From positions 62,001-126,000 of the forward strand of contig JABSPZ010000007.1 of assembly GCA_013213785.1 (NCBI GenBank): DNA of 64,000 bases, read 5' to 3'. The stretch comes from Henriciella sp. Its GTDB lineage: Bacteria > Pseudomonadota > Alphaproteobacteria > Caulobacterales > Hyphomonadaceae. A program made the position numbers and the translations under genes. The notes below the pieces were generated by a model. The model was not told where the DNA came from. It did no database searches and worked only from the letters and a program-made list of their open reading frames with translations. This document shows positions 10,311-19,118 of the stretch, in pieces. Positions within the stretch are counted from its first letter, which is position 1. Each line of letters starts with the position of its first letter.

Positions 10311-11504
10311 TTAGCTGGCGACTTCCCAGCTGCCGAGCGCCGTATCCATGATCGAAACGGCTTCACGGACATCACTGTCTTCAATGACCAGTGGCGGCGC
10401 GAGGCGCAGAACATTGTTTCCGGCCACGCCGACCAAGAGACCATGATCGCGGCAGGCATTCTGTACGGGTTTTGGAAGCGCCTTCAGTCGCAGACCCGTT
10501 AGGAGCCCTTTGCCGGTCACGCCGTCAACTTTGTCCGGATGGCTATCTGCGAGAGATTTCAAACCCTGCGCGACAGTTCCAGACACGCGCCGAACGTTCT
10601 CCAAGAAGGCCTCATCGGAAATGATATCCCAAACGACATTGCCCACAGCCATGGCCAGCGGGTTGCCGCCATAAGTAGAGCCGTGGCTGCCGGGCTGCAT
10701 AACCGATCCGGTGGCTTCGGACGTCAGGCAGGCGCCGAACGGGAACCCGCCGCCAACACCTTTCGCAACGCACATGATGTCAGGCTCTGCATCTGTCGCC
10801 CACTCATGCGCGAACAGTTTGCCGGTCCGGCCCATGCCGCACTGAACCTCATCATAGATCAACAAAGCGTCCCGCTCATCACAGAGTTTCCGAATGTCCG
10901 CCAAACAGCTTTCTGGTATCGCGCGAACACCGCCTTCGCCTTGAACAGGCTCAACCATGACCGCGGCGGTTTTGTTCGTCACGGCGGCGTCTAGCGCCTC
11001 ATGGTCGCCGAACTCAACTTGCGTAAACCCGGGCAGCTCTGGCCCAAACCCTTCGAGATATTTCGGATTACCACCTGCATTGATTGCGCCGAGTGAACGC
11101 CCGTGAAACGCGCCGCTAAAGGTGACAATCTCGTAGCGGTCCGCGTCGTCATTCGCCCAGTGATACTTTCGGGCGGTCTTAATCGCGCACTCAATCGCTT
11201 CAGTCCCCGAATTGGTGAAGAAGACCCGGTCCGCGAACGGCAAGCGCTCACACATTTTGCGCGCGAGCTCTTCACCGGCTGGAACGCGGAACATGTTTGA
11301 GGTGTGCCAAAGCTTCTCAGCCTGCGTTTTCAGAGCCTCAACCATCGCCGGATGCGAATGCCCGAGGGCGCTCACCGCAATGCCAGCAACGAAGTCTAGA
11401 TAGGATTTACCTTCTTCCGTGATCAGACGGACGCCTTCGCCGCGCTCAAACGCTTCTTCCGGAGGACGGTAAACCGGCATGATGTGCTGACGTGGATCGG
11501 ACAT
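10311..11504 (-). CDS. argD: Acetylornithine / succinyldiaminopimelate aminotransferase
   Basis: PLP-dependent class III aminotransferase that makes N-acetylornithine for arginine synthesis and usually also acts in the lysine branch. The 397-residue length is typical. N-terminal 'MPVYRPPEEAFERGEGVRL' and 'FVAGIAVSALGHSHP' are ArgD hallmarks. Other family segments are FFTNSGTEAIECAIKTARKYH (cofactor phosphate contact), LIYDEVQCGMGRTG (Asp for the PLP nitrogen) and the Schiff-base Lys in CVAKGVGGGFP. Strong ribosome-binding site (CAGGAG). The usual alphaproteobacterial partner argF is not next to it. Confidence 0.96.
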   Translation of the reverse strand: MSDPRQHIMPVYRPPEEAFERGEGVRLITEEGKSYLDFVAGIAVSALGHSHPAMVEALKTQAEKLWHTSNMFRVPAGEELARKMCERLPFADRVFFTNSGTEAIECAIKTARKYHWANDDADRYEIVTFSGAFHGRSLGAINAGGNPKYLEGFGPELPGFTQVEFGDHEALDAAVTNKTAAVMVEPVQGEGGVRAIPESCLADIRKLCDERDALLIYDEVQCGMGRTGKLFAHEWATDAEPDIMCVAKGVGGGFPFGACLTSEATGSVMQPGSHGSTYGGNPLAMAVGNVVWDIISDEAFLENVRRVSGTVAQGLKSLADSHPDKVDGVTGKGLLTGLRLKALPKPVQNACRDHGLLVGVAGNNVLRLAPPLVIEDSDVREAVSIMDTALGSWEVAS

Positions 11505-11743
11505 TTTTTGCTCCTGTCTGATTCAAAAAGTGGCGTTTTCGCCTTTAACGACGCTCTGCCAGCCTATTCTTGAAAGTCAACTCAGGAGGTGAATACGGCA
11601 ATATTTCACCGCAGAGGTTACACTTGTCACACAATCGTTCTAAAACCGTATGTATTCTGTGGTGAGATTTTCCTTACGGTTTTTTCAGGAAGAAAACGTC
11701 GATTTAGGATTGACGAAAAACGATAAACTGTTATTGTTTTTCA

Positions 11744-11849
11744 ATAATAAATGATCTGGCGGCTTCCCAAACCTCTCTCCCCCTGAGCGTCGCCCGGTTG
11801 ATAACTCTCACTCCATTCATCTTGGCGACTCCCTTTGGGGGTCGTTTTT
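11744..11849 (+). ncRNA. Candidate small RNA
   Basis: A plus-strand terminator lies where both flanking protein genes are on the minus strand. Upstream there is TTGACG at 11710-11715 and, 16 bases on, TATTGT as a possible -10. From there the predicted transcript is about 105 bases. It carries a single-stranded C-rich segment (AACCTCTCTCCCCCTGAG near 11770-11787) and ends in the terminator. C-rich unpaired segments able to bind ribosome-binding sites are typical of alphaproteobacterial trans-acting RNAs. The exact 5' end is a guess and I cannot assign a known RNA family. Confidence 0.45.
11826..11849 (+). terminator. Rho-independent terminator with no plus-strand protein gene upstream
   Basis: CGACTCCC pairs with GGGGGTCG around TTT (one wobble pair) and five T follow. 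It cannot serve hisG or argD, which are both read on the other strand. Confidence 0.75.
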
Positions 11850-11980
11850 CTTTGTGGAAAGCATCTGTGGAAAGCGGAAAAGAAAAAAGGCGCGACCAGC
11901 TCGGTCACGCCTTGAGAAGTGATTGCAGCGTTTCCTCCCAGAAACTTGCCTGTTGTGTATTGCCAACTTGTCGCAGCTCG

Positions 11981-12925
11981 TCAAGCGGTTCGTGACAGGT
12001 TCTTAACAAAATTCCCAAAGACAGCGTTGTCAGAGCTAAAAGCCTGGTTAATGGTTGCAATTGTTACAGTTTTTGCACCTACTTTAGCGAGTGCCCGAGC
12101 CGCCGAGCTCGCGTTTTGCGACACACAGAGTGCAATATGTTCGCTCATGGGGGTGAGATCAAAGTTCTGAATGACCGATTCTGGTATCGCCGAATCCGAT
12201 TCGATTCGAACCTGCTTGCGCGCTGCTGCTGTCGCCTCGACACTGTCTGAAAAGATTTCAAACGTCTTCAAAGCCTCAGGCGACCAATCTGCACGGAGGG
12301 ATCCTACCAAAGAGGCCTCACTTTTCAGGATTACCCCATCATCCAGGACCTTTAGATCATTGGCCTTCAATGTGGACCCCGTCGAAGTGATATCGACAAT
12401 CACTTCAGCTGTGCCCGCAGCAGGCGCCGCTTCTGTGGCGCCTGGGCTCACGATGAGACGATACTCTCCGACGGCCTTCTCAGCAAAAAACTGCCGGGTC
12501 AGCTTTAGATATTTCGTCGCCACCCGCATTCGGCGGCCGTGGCGTTGACGGAACAGAGCCCCGGCCGCCTCTAAGTCCGCCATGGTTTCAACATCCAACC
12601 AAGAGGCTGGCACCGCAACGATCACATCAGCGCCGCCAAAGCCAAGCCGTCGCATGACGTGCACTTCTCGATCAAACGCGTTGGAGAGATCGTGCAACAA
12701 ATCCTCGCCAGTAATCCCGACGTGAAGGTTCCCGGCGATCAGTTCTTCGGAAATCTCGCGCGCTGAGAGCAGCATAATGTCTGCATCTGGGAGGCCTTTG
12801 AGCTCTGCGCTGTAACCGCGCCCGCCGCCCTTTTGGCGCAGTTTAAAACCGCTCGCGCTGAGCCAGTCTTCGGACTTCTCTTTTAAGCGCCCCTTGGACG
12901 GGATCGCGATGGACAGACGGGTCAT
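11981..12925 (-). CDS. hisG: ATP phosphoribosyltransferase catalytic subunit
   Basis: First step of histidine synthesis: joins ATP and PRPP to give phosphoribosyl-ATP. N-terminal 'LSIAIPSKGRLKEKSEDWL' and the PRPP loop region 'AEVIVDITSTGSTLKANDLK' are HisG signatures; 'ADIMLLSAREISEELIAGNL' and HVGITGEDLL complete the domain. At 314 residues it is the alphaproteobacterial variant with a moderate C-terminal extension, which works with HisZ. It overlaps hisZ by four bases (ATGA) as the last gene of a hisS-hisZ-hisG operon. Confidence 0.95.
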   Translation of the reverse strand: MTRLSIAIPSKGRLKEKSEDWLSASGFKLRQKGGGRGYSAELKGLPDADIMLLSAREISEELIAGNLHVGITGEDLLHDLSNAFDREVHVMRRLGFGGADVIVAVPASWLDVETMADLEAAGALFRQRHGRRMRVATKYLKLTRQFFAEKAVGEYRLIVSPGATEAAPAAGTAEVIVDITSTGSTLKANDLKVLDDGVILKSEASLVGSLRADWSPEALKTFEIFSDSVEATAAARKQVRIESDSAIPESVIQNFDLTPMSEHIALCVSQNASSAARALAKVGAKTVTIATINQAFSSDNAVFGNFVKNLSRTA

Positions 12926-14046
12926 GATCCACCTCCCAATAGATTTTCCAGGCGGTGCGGAATGATAATCCCGCCGAGCGCCGTGGCCTCAACGTCGCCC
13001 TGGGACAAATCCGACAAAAGCGAGTCATAGCGCCCACCGGCCACGAAAGGACGCTGCATCTCCGTTTCATCCGTACTGGCCGCAATCTCGAAGACGAAAC
13101 CATCATAATAGGTAAAGCGTCGCCCGAAGCGGGTCGCAAAGTGCGCCGTCTGCGTGAATGCCGAGTTTAGCGCCAACAAACGCTGCGTGCGCTCACTGAA
13201 TCGGTCGAGCGTGCTCTCAACGCCTGAAAGCCCACCGTCTTTCGCAATGCTTTGCAGCGCCGCTGGTGCTTCAGCATAAGCAATATCCAAGGTCAAAACT
13301 CGCTCAAGAAGGTCAGACTGCTCTGTCGAAATTTCAAATGCCGCGCTAATCGTCGAGCGCGCATGTAGACGCTCTACAATCTCATCAGCAGAACGATTGC
13401 CCACCGGACGGACACCGGTGATGGCAAAAATGTCATCAACAAAGGCCGCAATCTCAGTTCGACTCATACCGGAAACGCGGGCGGGTAAGCCGCTCTGGTT
13501 TCGTTTCTGGCCTGACAAATAGGCGCGCACCCCGCCTTCTTGGCGAAAGGCGCGTTTCAATCCAGCAGACACGTCCTCCGGAAACCCGAGCGCTTCTACG
13601 AAGGCAGGAAAGATGGACAAATCGCCAAAACACGTATGCCCAGCATCAACCCCGCAGGTCTCGCTGGCTTCGACCAAGGTTTGAAACAGCCAAACATCGC
13701 TGTCCACACCGCTCGGCGCGCCGAAACGTTCTAGGCCAACCTGCTCATATTCAATCGGATCGGCGTCATTCGCGGGCAAACGAAAGACTGGGCCACGATA
13801 GCGGCGGCAGGATTCGCCGAGATCAGCACCGCTTCGCAGGACGCACTCTGCTTGCGCCACTGGCAGGGTGAGGTCTGGCCGAAGCGCCCATTCCGTAGAC
13901 TGGCCGTCAACAAACGTACAGATCCGGCTGCGCACGGCTTCACCCGAAAGCTCCAGCGGTACGGAGGCTTCGATCAGAAGCGCAGGCTCGACAAAATCGC
14001 CACCTTGCGCCGCGAGGGCGGTCATCGCGGTTTCGGCGGTCTTCAT
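12922..14046 (-). CDS. hisZ: ATP phosphoribosyltransferase regulatory subunit
   Basis: HisRS-like paralogue without tRNA-charging activity that forms the regulatory part of the HisG enzyme complex. The 374-residue sequence keeps the class II synthetase fold: 'WALRPDLTLPVAQAECVLRS' matches motif 2 surroundings, and 'RFTYYDGFVFEIAAS' with 'VAGGRYDSLLSDL' corresponds to the histidine-binding and motif 3 regions. The anticodon-binding domain is absent, as expected for HisZ. It overlaps hisS upstream and hisG downstream by four bases each. Confidence 0.93.
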   Translation of the reverse strand: MKTAETAMTALAAQGGDFVEPALLIEASVPLELSGEAVRSRICTFVDGQSTEWALRPDLTLPVAQAECVLRSGADLGESCRRYRGPVFRLPANDADPIEYEQVGLERFGAPSGVDSDVWLFQTLVEASETCGVDAGHTCFGDLSIFPAFVEALGFPEDVSAGLKRAFRQEGGVRAYLSGQKRNQSGLPARVSGMSRTEIAAFVDDIFAITGVRPVGNRSADEIVERLHARSTISAAFEISTEQSDLLERVLTLDIAYAEAPAALQSIAKDGGLSGVESTLDRFSERTQRLLALNSAFTQTAHFATRFGRRFTYYDGFVFEIAASTDETEMQRPFVAGGRYDSLLSDLSQGDVEATALGGIIIPHRLENLLGGGS

Positions 14047-15518
14047 CCCTCTGCCTCCACGATTTCTCGAACACGCGCAATCATGTCACCGCGCGGGGCC
14101 TCGAGTTGGCCCGGACGCGCTTCGCGATATTCCTGATTGCTCTCAATCGCTGCGGCTTGGCGCGCACCCTCTTTCAGGTCTTTGATTGTGACCACACCTT
14201 TTTCGAGTTCATCAGTGCCCACCATAATCACAGCAGGGGCGCGGCGACGGTCGGCATATTTCATCTGCGGTCGCATGCCAGAGCTGCCCATATAAGCCTC
14301 AGCTCGAATCCCCGCTTGGCGAAGCTCTGTCGCAAGCTGCAGGGCGATAGCGGGATTATCGCGATCCATGTTCAATACAACAACAGGTCCGTTGAGTTCA
14401 TCGATCTCGCCGCTGATTGAAAATGCGGCCGCGAGGCGACTGATCCCGACCGAGAATCCTGTTGCGGGAATTTTTTCGCCCGTGAAGCGAGCGACCAAAT
14501 CGTCATAGCGGCCGCCGCCCCCGACAGAGCCAATTCGGACAGTGTTTCCATCCTCGTCTTTGGTCTCTTTGAGAAGCTCAGCTTCGAACACAGGCCCTGT
14601 ATAATATTCCAGGCCGCGAACGATGGACGGATCAAACTTCACGTCCGCTTCAGGTGTTCCGAGCGCCGCTAGGGCGATGCTGATGGCTTCCAGTTCTGCA
14701 AGCCCTGACTTCGCATCGTCGCCAGTACCGACTGCCTGGCCAAGCGCTTCGATGGTCTCACCCCGTGTGGCGCGTCCTGCTTCTGCAAAGGCCAGAACGC
14801 GTTTGACGCTTGCGGCATCGAGGCCCGCCCCTTTGGTAAAGTCACCGCTTTCATCCATTCGGCCCGCGCCGAGCAGATCCGCCACGCCGCTCGTGCCAAA
14901 CTTATCTAGCTTGTCGAGCGCTCGCAGGATCGTAAGACGAACCGTTTCCTCGGTCGCTCCGACGCCTTCTAAAACGGCATTGAGCAAGCGACGCGTATTG
15001 ACCCGAATGGCGAACTCGCCGTCTTCTGCACCCGCTGCACGCATGGCTTCAGCCGCCATCGCAATCATTTCAGCATCGGCGTGGGCCCCGGCTGCGCCGA
15101 CAGTGTCGGCATCACATTGTAAGAATTCACGGAACCGTCCTGGTCCAGGCTTTTCATTTCGCCAGACGGGTCCTGCCGCGTAGCGCCGATACGGTTTAGC
15201 CAGCGTTTGCCAATTCTCCGCAGCGAACCGCGCGAGCGGCGCGGTAAGGTCATAGCGCAGGCTCATCCACTGCTCATCATCGTCCCGAAGCGCGAAGACG
15301 CCAGCATTCGGGCGATCTTGGTCCGGTAGGAACTTGCCAAGCGCATCAGCGAATTCGAAAGCGCCTGTGTCCAGGCCCTCAAATCCCCATTTGCGATATA
15401 CGGAGGTCACCCGCTCGATCATCGTCTGCTCGGCGTGGATCAGGCCTTCGCGCTTATCCGGGAACCCGCGCGGTTTTCGAGCCAGATCAATCGGTTTTGG
15501 CGGCTTTTGTTTGCCCAT
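14043..15518 (-). CDS. hisS: Histidyl-tRNA synthetase
   Basis: Class II aminoacyl-tRNA synthetase. Motif 2 appears as 'KPYRRYAAGPVWRNEKPGPG' continuing RFREFLQCDADTVG, the HisA loop as RGLEYYTGPVFEAEL and motif 3 as SVGGGGRYDDLVARF. A C-terminal anticodon-binding domain follows (VVVLNMDRDNPAIALQLATELR). The start is set at MGKQKPPKP, which has AAAGGCG at good spacing; a longer frame adds eleven residues. The 491-residue length fits alphaproteobacterial HisRS. It heads the hisS-hisZ-hisG operon, linking charging and synthesis of histidine. Confidence 0.95.
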   Translation of the reverse strand: MGKQKPPKPIDLARKPRGFPDKREGLIHAEQTMIERVTSVYRKWGFEGLDTGAFEFADALGKFLPDQDRPNAGVFALRDDDEQWMSLRYDLTAPLARFAAENWQTLAKPYRRYAAGPVWRNEKPGPGRFREFLQCDADTVGAAGAHADAEMIAMAAEAMRAAGAEDGEFAIRVNTRRLLNAVLEGVGATEETVRLTILRALDKLDKFGTSGVADLLGAGRMDESGDFTKGAGLDAASVKRVLAFAEAGRATRGETIEALGQAVGTGDDAKSGLAELEAISIALAALGTPEADVKFDPSIVRGLEYYTGPVFEAELLKETKDEDGNTVRIGSVGGGGRYDDLVARFTGEKIPATGFSVGISRLAAAFSISGEIDELNGPVVVLNMDRDNPAIALQLATELRQAGIRAEAYMGSSGMRPQMKYADRRRAPAVIMVGTDELEKGVVTIKDLKEGARQAAAIESNQEYREARPGQLEAPRGDMIARVREIVEAEG

Positions 15519-15919
15519 TTTATCGCCTTTGCGTTCGGTCGCGCTCCGCATAGACGAAGCCGTGGTCAGTGTGAAGGTTGCGAAGCAAGAGGCTGTCCTC
15601 TCAATCGATCAACCGATATGGAGATCGGTGAACGCTCAGGATGTTGGCTCAAGATAGCTGAATGAGAAAACAATGAGGCGCACCGAGATCATTCGCGCCT
15701 CTGCGGACGCGTCAGGTCTTTGGATGAAGATGATGCATATGTGTTTTCATGCGGCGGCCATTACTGAACCTAGACAGAGTGGTCAAGCCTACAGGCGCGC
15801 ATTCACCTTGGCATTCATGACCTCGACTTGAGATTGAATTGGTGAAAATTCATCGATCTATTCAACTCAATCTTATCGACACTCGGGTAGACCATGAGGG
15901 TTAGAGCTGAGCTGGACGA
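15519..15919. other. Intergenic region between divergent hisS and the diguanylate cyclase gene
   Basis: Promoter region for both flanking genes. It contains a perfect 7-base inverted repeat GAGGCGC / GCGCCTC at 15675-15681 and 15695-15701 without a T run, which could be an operator or an mRNA hairpin. No convincing reading frame. Confidence 0.5.
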
Positions 15920-17158
15920 TTGAAAAAACTTCTTGCCTATATCGGCGCTCTCTTTCCGAAGACCCAGTGGGTTCCGGATGATGGCAGCCTGATCTTGTCG
16001 ACGGAGGATATCCACCGCCGCCGGATGATCTATGTTTCGCTGTTCGCCTTCGCAATGACGGCTGGATATACGACGCTACAAGTTAGTCAGTTCACCTTTA
16101 CCGATAGCGCGATCTTCAATCTAGTGACGGGGTCGGTTGGCTGTATTCTATCGCTTGTAGCCATCAAAGTGAGCCTGTGGCGCAAGCGCCCAGTACCTTA
16201 CATTCGCGTCTTGCTGATGAGTTTCTCGGCGCTTCTATGGTCCGAAATCTATTTTGCGGGTGGGGTCACCGGCTATCACATTGGTATTTTACCGCTTCTG
16301 CCAGTTGTTGCAGCGATCCTGCTGACGGCGCGCGACACGATCATGTTCACGGTTCTGAACGTCGTTGTGGTTGCGGCTTTGGCCATCCTTGCCCTTGAAG
16401 GGCACTACATTCCAGCCTTCGACATCTCTGCGAACGCCAACGTTCTTATGACCTCAATGATCATCGGTATTTCGATTATTGGCTGCGGCGGCGCAGCGGT
16501 GATGCTGGTTCAGCAAAGTGAGAAAGTGAACCGTCAATTGCTGGAGCTGGTTGAGTACCAATCCCACCTCGCAGCGCATGACCACCTCACTGGGCTTGGC
16601 AATCGCATTAGTCTTCAGAAGCGGTTCGAAAGCAGCGAACACAATGAAGCCTTCGACATTCTCTTGATCGACTTGGATGGATTTAAAGCAGTCAACGACA
16701 CCCATGGCCACAATGCTGGTGACTTCCTGATCAAGGCTATGGCGGACCGGTTGCGCGAAGTGACGGACAATCAGGATTTGCTCGTTCGACTAGGAGGAGA
16801 CGAGTTCGTTATTCTGCTCGAAGATGTCGATGGCACGCTCGGCAGCGTTCGCAAATACGCTGAATATCTGATCGATATTGTCAGCCGTCCCTATCGATGG
16901 AACCAGGCCGTCTTGCGGGTCTCCGCCTCGATCGGACATGCACGTTATCCGCATCACGGCGCCAATCCGAGCAAAGTGCTCAGTCTCGCCGATAAGGCGC
17001 TTTATGCCGCCAAAGACGCTGGTAAGGCGCAGTGCATCACATATGGGTCGGAGACCTATTTGAACCTCGGCCGGATCGAGACACCCCGGCCACAAAGTTC
17101 TGACTCAAAACGCAAAGTTGCCGCATTCACCGCAAATCTGCGCCAAAAATCTGGATAA
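15920..17158 (+). CDS. Membrane-bound diguanylate cyclase (GGDEF)
   Basis: Makes cyclic di-GMP from two GTP. Residues 35-210 hold about six membrane helices without a recognised sensor name. A short linker leads to a complete GGDEF domain: 'HDHLTGLGNRISLQKRF', 'ILLIDLDGFKAVNDTHGHNA', then the active-site loop RLGGDEFVILL and 'VSASIGHARYPHHG'. The inhibitory I-site position (RxxD five residues before the loop) reads DNQD, so product inhibition is probably lost. The start is a TTG behind a weak GGAC; the first ATG is about 35 codons later, just before the first membrane helix. The 412-residue length is normal. Confidence 0.9.
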   Translation: MKKLLAYIGALFPKTQWVPDDGSLILSTEDIHRRRMIYVSLFAFAMTAGYTTLQVSQFTFTDSAIFNLVTGSVGCILSLVAIKVSLWRKRPVPYIRVLLMSFSALLWSEIYFAGGVTGYHIGILPLLPVVAAILLTARDTIMFTVLNVVVVAALAILALEGHYIPAFDISANANVLMTSMIIGISIIGCGGAAVMLVQQSEKVNRQLLELVEYQSHLAAHDHLTGLGNRISLQKRFESSEHNEAFDILLIDLDGFKAVNDTHGHNAGDFLIKAMADRLREVTDNQDLLVRLGGDEFVILLEDVDGTLGSVRKYAEYLIDIVSRPYRWNQAVLRVSASIGHARYPHHGANPSKVLSLADKALYAAKDAGKAQCITYGSETYLNLGRIETPRPQSSDSKRKVAAFTANLRQKSG

Positions 17159-17269
17159 GAGTGTATATTCCACAAAGCCGGGGCTTCCGGCGGCACTCGA
17201 ACCATGGTTCAACAGCCTCAAAGTCAGAGCCCAGGCGAATATCTGGGTTTGGAAGCAAAGGGCTGAACT

Positions 17270-17965
17270 ATGACAACGCTTGCACTCGTAGATGATGATG
17301 AGAACATCGTCGCCTCTTTAAAGATCTTCTTTGAAGCTGAAGGGTATCAAGTCCGCACCTATCATGATGGTTTGACCGCGCTCGGCGCTCTCACTGACAG
17401 CCCGCCTGATCTCGCGATCCTCGATGTCAAAATGCCCAAAATGGATGGGATGGAGCTGCTGAAGCGTCTACGTCAAACATCGGAGCTGCCTGTCATCTTC
17501 CTGACTTCCAAGGACGAAGAAATCGACGAAGTGATCGGCTTCAATATTGGCGCCGACGATTTTGTCCGCAAACCTTGCTCCAACCGACTTCTTTCAGAGC
17601 GGGTGAAAGCGGTTCTGCGCCGATCTCGCTCGGCGGATGCCGCACCAGAAGAAGGCGATGTAAAACCCATCGTTCGTGGACGCCTCACGCTCGACCCGAA
17701 CCGTCACTCTTGTTCTTGGGACGGCCATCCGGTTCGCCTCACCGTGACAGAGTTCTTGATCCTGCAAGCGCTGGCCCAGCGCCCAGGCTATGTGAAGTCA
17801 CGCGATAACCTGATGGATGCGGCCTATGATGACCAGATCTATGTCGATGACCGGACCATCGACAGCCACATCAAACGGCTGCGTAAGAAATTCCGTGAAA
17901 GCGACAAGGAATTTGATGCGATCGAAACGCTGTATGGCGTTGGTTATCGCTACAATGAAAGCTAG
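17270..17965 (+). CDS. chvI: ChvI-type response regulator
   Basis: OmpR-family DNA-binding response regulator of the ChvG-ChvI envelope/acid-stress system. The receiver has DDDE at residues 8-11, phospho-acceptor Asp52 ([13 protein letters not shown]), Thr (FLTSKDEE) and Lys in RKPCSNRLL. The winged helix has the ChvI-specific C-terminus '[20 protein letters not shown]' followed by KRLRKKFRE. 231 residues. The usual partner kinase gene chvG is not next to it; a lipoprotein gene follows after about 20 bases. ChvI normally has Phe-Ser-Gln where this one has Cys-Ser-Asn after the conserved Lys-Pro. Confidence 0.88.
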   Translation: MTTLALVDDDENIVASLKIFFEAEGYQVRTYHDGLTALGALTDSPPDLAILDVKMPKMDGMELLKRLRQTSELPVIFLTSKDEEIDEVIGFNIGADDFVRKPCSNRLLSERVKAVLRRSRSADAAPEEGDVKPIVRGRLTLDPNRHSCSWDGHPVRLTVTEFLILQALAQRPGYVKSRDNLMDAAYDDQIYVDDRTIDSHIKRLRKKFRESDKEFDAIETLYGVGYRYNES

Positions 17966-17988
17966 CTTTCAAATCAAAGGGTGGGACA

Positions 17989-18465
17989 ATGAAAACAAGA
18001 ATTAGTTTGGTGGCGCTGAGCCTTGCGGTCGCAGCTTGTGGCGGCGCGCCAGAAGCGGCCGATCCATATGCAGATCTAGCAGAAGACTCGATACTGGTGC
18101 GCTTTGAAGCGAACCCAGAGCTCGAAGAAGGCACGTGCAATCCAAATGTGCACTACGCCATGCGCACGACGGAGGAGAGTATTCGCCTCAACGTCAATTA
18201 TGAAGTTGTCGACCAAAGTCTGAGCGGCTCTGGTTTCGCTATTTTTAATGCCGATCAATCCGGCGTCGCGACGGGGTCGAGCGAACTCAATATATTCGAC
18301 CCTTATCCCCTAGCCTGTTCGGAACTATCCATCCGCGTCAGCGACCTGACATGTATATATATGGCGATCAAGATGACGGCGAACTCTGTCCGAACCCGGT
18401 CTTTGAAGGCACCGAGATGTTCGCCAGTTTTCGCGGACTTCCGAACTATTAGTTTGCGAGCTTAA
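17989..18465 (+). CDS. Lipoprotein with an apparent frameshift at a TA repeat
   Basis: Signal peptide with lipobox Val-Ala-Ala-Cys (Cys17) followed by a Gly/Ala/Glu linker, so the product is an exported lipoprotein, probably cotranscribed with chvI. The frame as given ends in a Thr/Arg/Lys-rich tail that does not fit the acidic protein before it. Removing one TA unit from the GTATATATATGG tract at 18354-18362 instead yields 'YGDQDDGELCPNPVFEGTEM' and FASFRGLPNY, stopping at 18452. That tail matches the preceding composition and supplies a Cys partner. Either the locus is phase-variable, the gene is broken, or the assembly has an error here. No named family. Confidence 0.7.
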   Translation: MKTRISLVALSLAVAACGGAPEAADPYADLAEDSILVRFEANPELEEGTCNPNVHYAMRTTEESIRLNVNYEVVDQSLSGSGFAIFNADQSGVATGSSELNIFDPYPLACSELSIRVSDLTCIYMAIKMTANSVRTRSLKAPRCSPVFADFRTISLRA

Positions 18466-18727
18466 GCCAAGCGCGTGCAGCAGACAGGGCAGACTTGATG
18501 TCTTCCTTGCAAAGCATATCAGCCATTTCCTGACGGCAAATCTTTGCGTCGTCGCAGCCCTTAAGCACGGCCAAGTTAAACCACTTGTGTGCAGCGATCA
18601 GGTCCTGCTCGCAATCAACGCCTTCTGAGTAAGCAAGGCCAACACGGTATAGCTCTTCACCTGTCGCGGTTTCAGAATTCAAACCGGTCTCTGGTGCAAT
18701 ATCAATCGCCAAATCTGAATAAGGCAT
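18449..18727 (-). CDS. Small Sel1-like repeat protein
   Basis: A 92-residue cytosolic protein. The middle carries a Sel1-type helical repeat: 'GEELYRVGLAYSEGVDCEQD' followed by LIAAHKWFNLAVLKG, with the Gly/Tyr/Ala positions of the TPR-like consensus. The C-terminus has 'EMADMLCKEDIKSALSAARA'. Such short proteins probably bind another protein; no partner can be named. The 3' end meets that of the upstream lipoprotein gene in convergent orientation. Confidence 0.75.
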   Translation of the reverse strand: MPYSDLAIDIAPETGLNSETATGEELYRVGLAYSEGVDCEQDLIAAHKWFNLAVLKGCDDAKICRQEMADMLCKEDIKSALSAARAWLKLAN

Positions 18728-19118
18728 CTTCTTTTCCTCTCGTCGTTTGAGAGGTGCCCGGCTCTAGTTTTCTAAAGTCCGGGACACCCACCATCACAAT
18801 CACCAAAACCTCGGCGACGAGGTGAAGATTGCCGGACAGGCTTTGCATTAAGGTTAACCGCTAGAGCTCTGAAATGGCAGTGTATTAATAGACGGCACTT
18901 TGCTGTTAACGGACTCGGCAAATATCGAGACACTCCGAGCATGATTGCCCCCCAAACTTCCTTCTAAGCTCATGAACGGCGGAAGAAATCTGTCGCTAAA
19001 TTCTTGTTTAGAGCCTGGGCGGGGCACGCGAACAAAGAAGGTCTTGGTCGACTCCTAAATGAGAGGACGCAAGATCGTTCGCACTCTTCCTGGCTTGTCA
19101 AAGTCACAGGAGGTGAAA
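18728..19118. other. Intergenic region between divergent genes
   Basis: A 391-base gap carrying upstream sequence for the Sel1-like gene and for the small secreted-protein gene. TTAAGGTTAACC near 18849-18860 is a palindrome-like half-site pair, but its spacing is wrong for a CtrA box. I see no RNA gene or extra coding frame. Confidence 0.4.

Larger units (their letters stand above)
11505..11980. other. Long intergenic region between argD and hisG
   Basis: This 476-base gap holds the argD promoter side, an AT-rich stretch near 11630-11760 and, on the plus strand, a promoter-like sequence, a C-rich segment and a hairpin terminator that together suggest a small RNA (listed separately). I see no reading frame worth calling. 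Confidence 0.6.

Noticed and set aside
14623-15183. 186-codon plus-strand frame inside hisS
   Set aside because: Low-complexity Ser/Ala/Arg product antisense to an unmistakable histidyl-tRNA synthetase.
18849-18860. CtrA binding site TTAAGGTTAACC
   Set aside because: The two TTAA elements are 2 bases apart, far from the required spacing.
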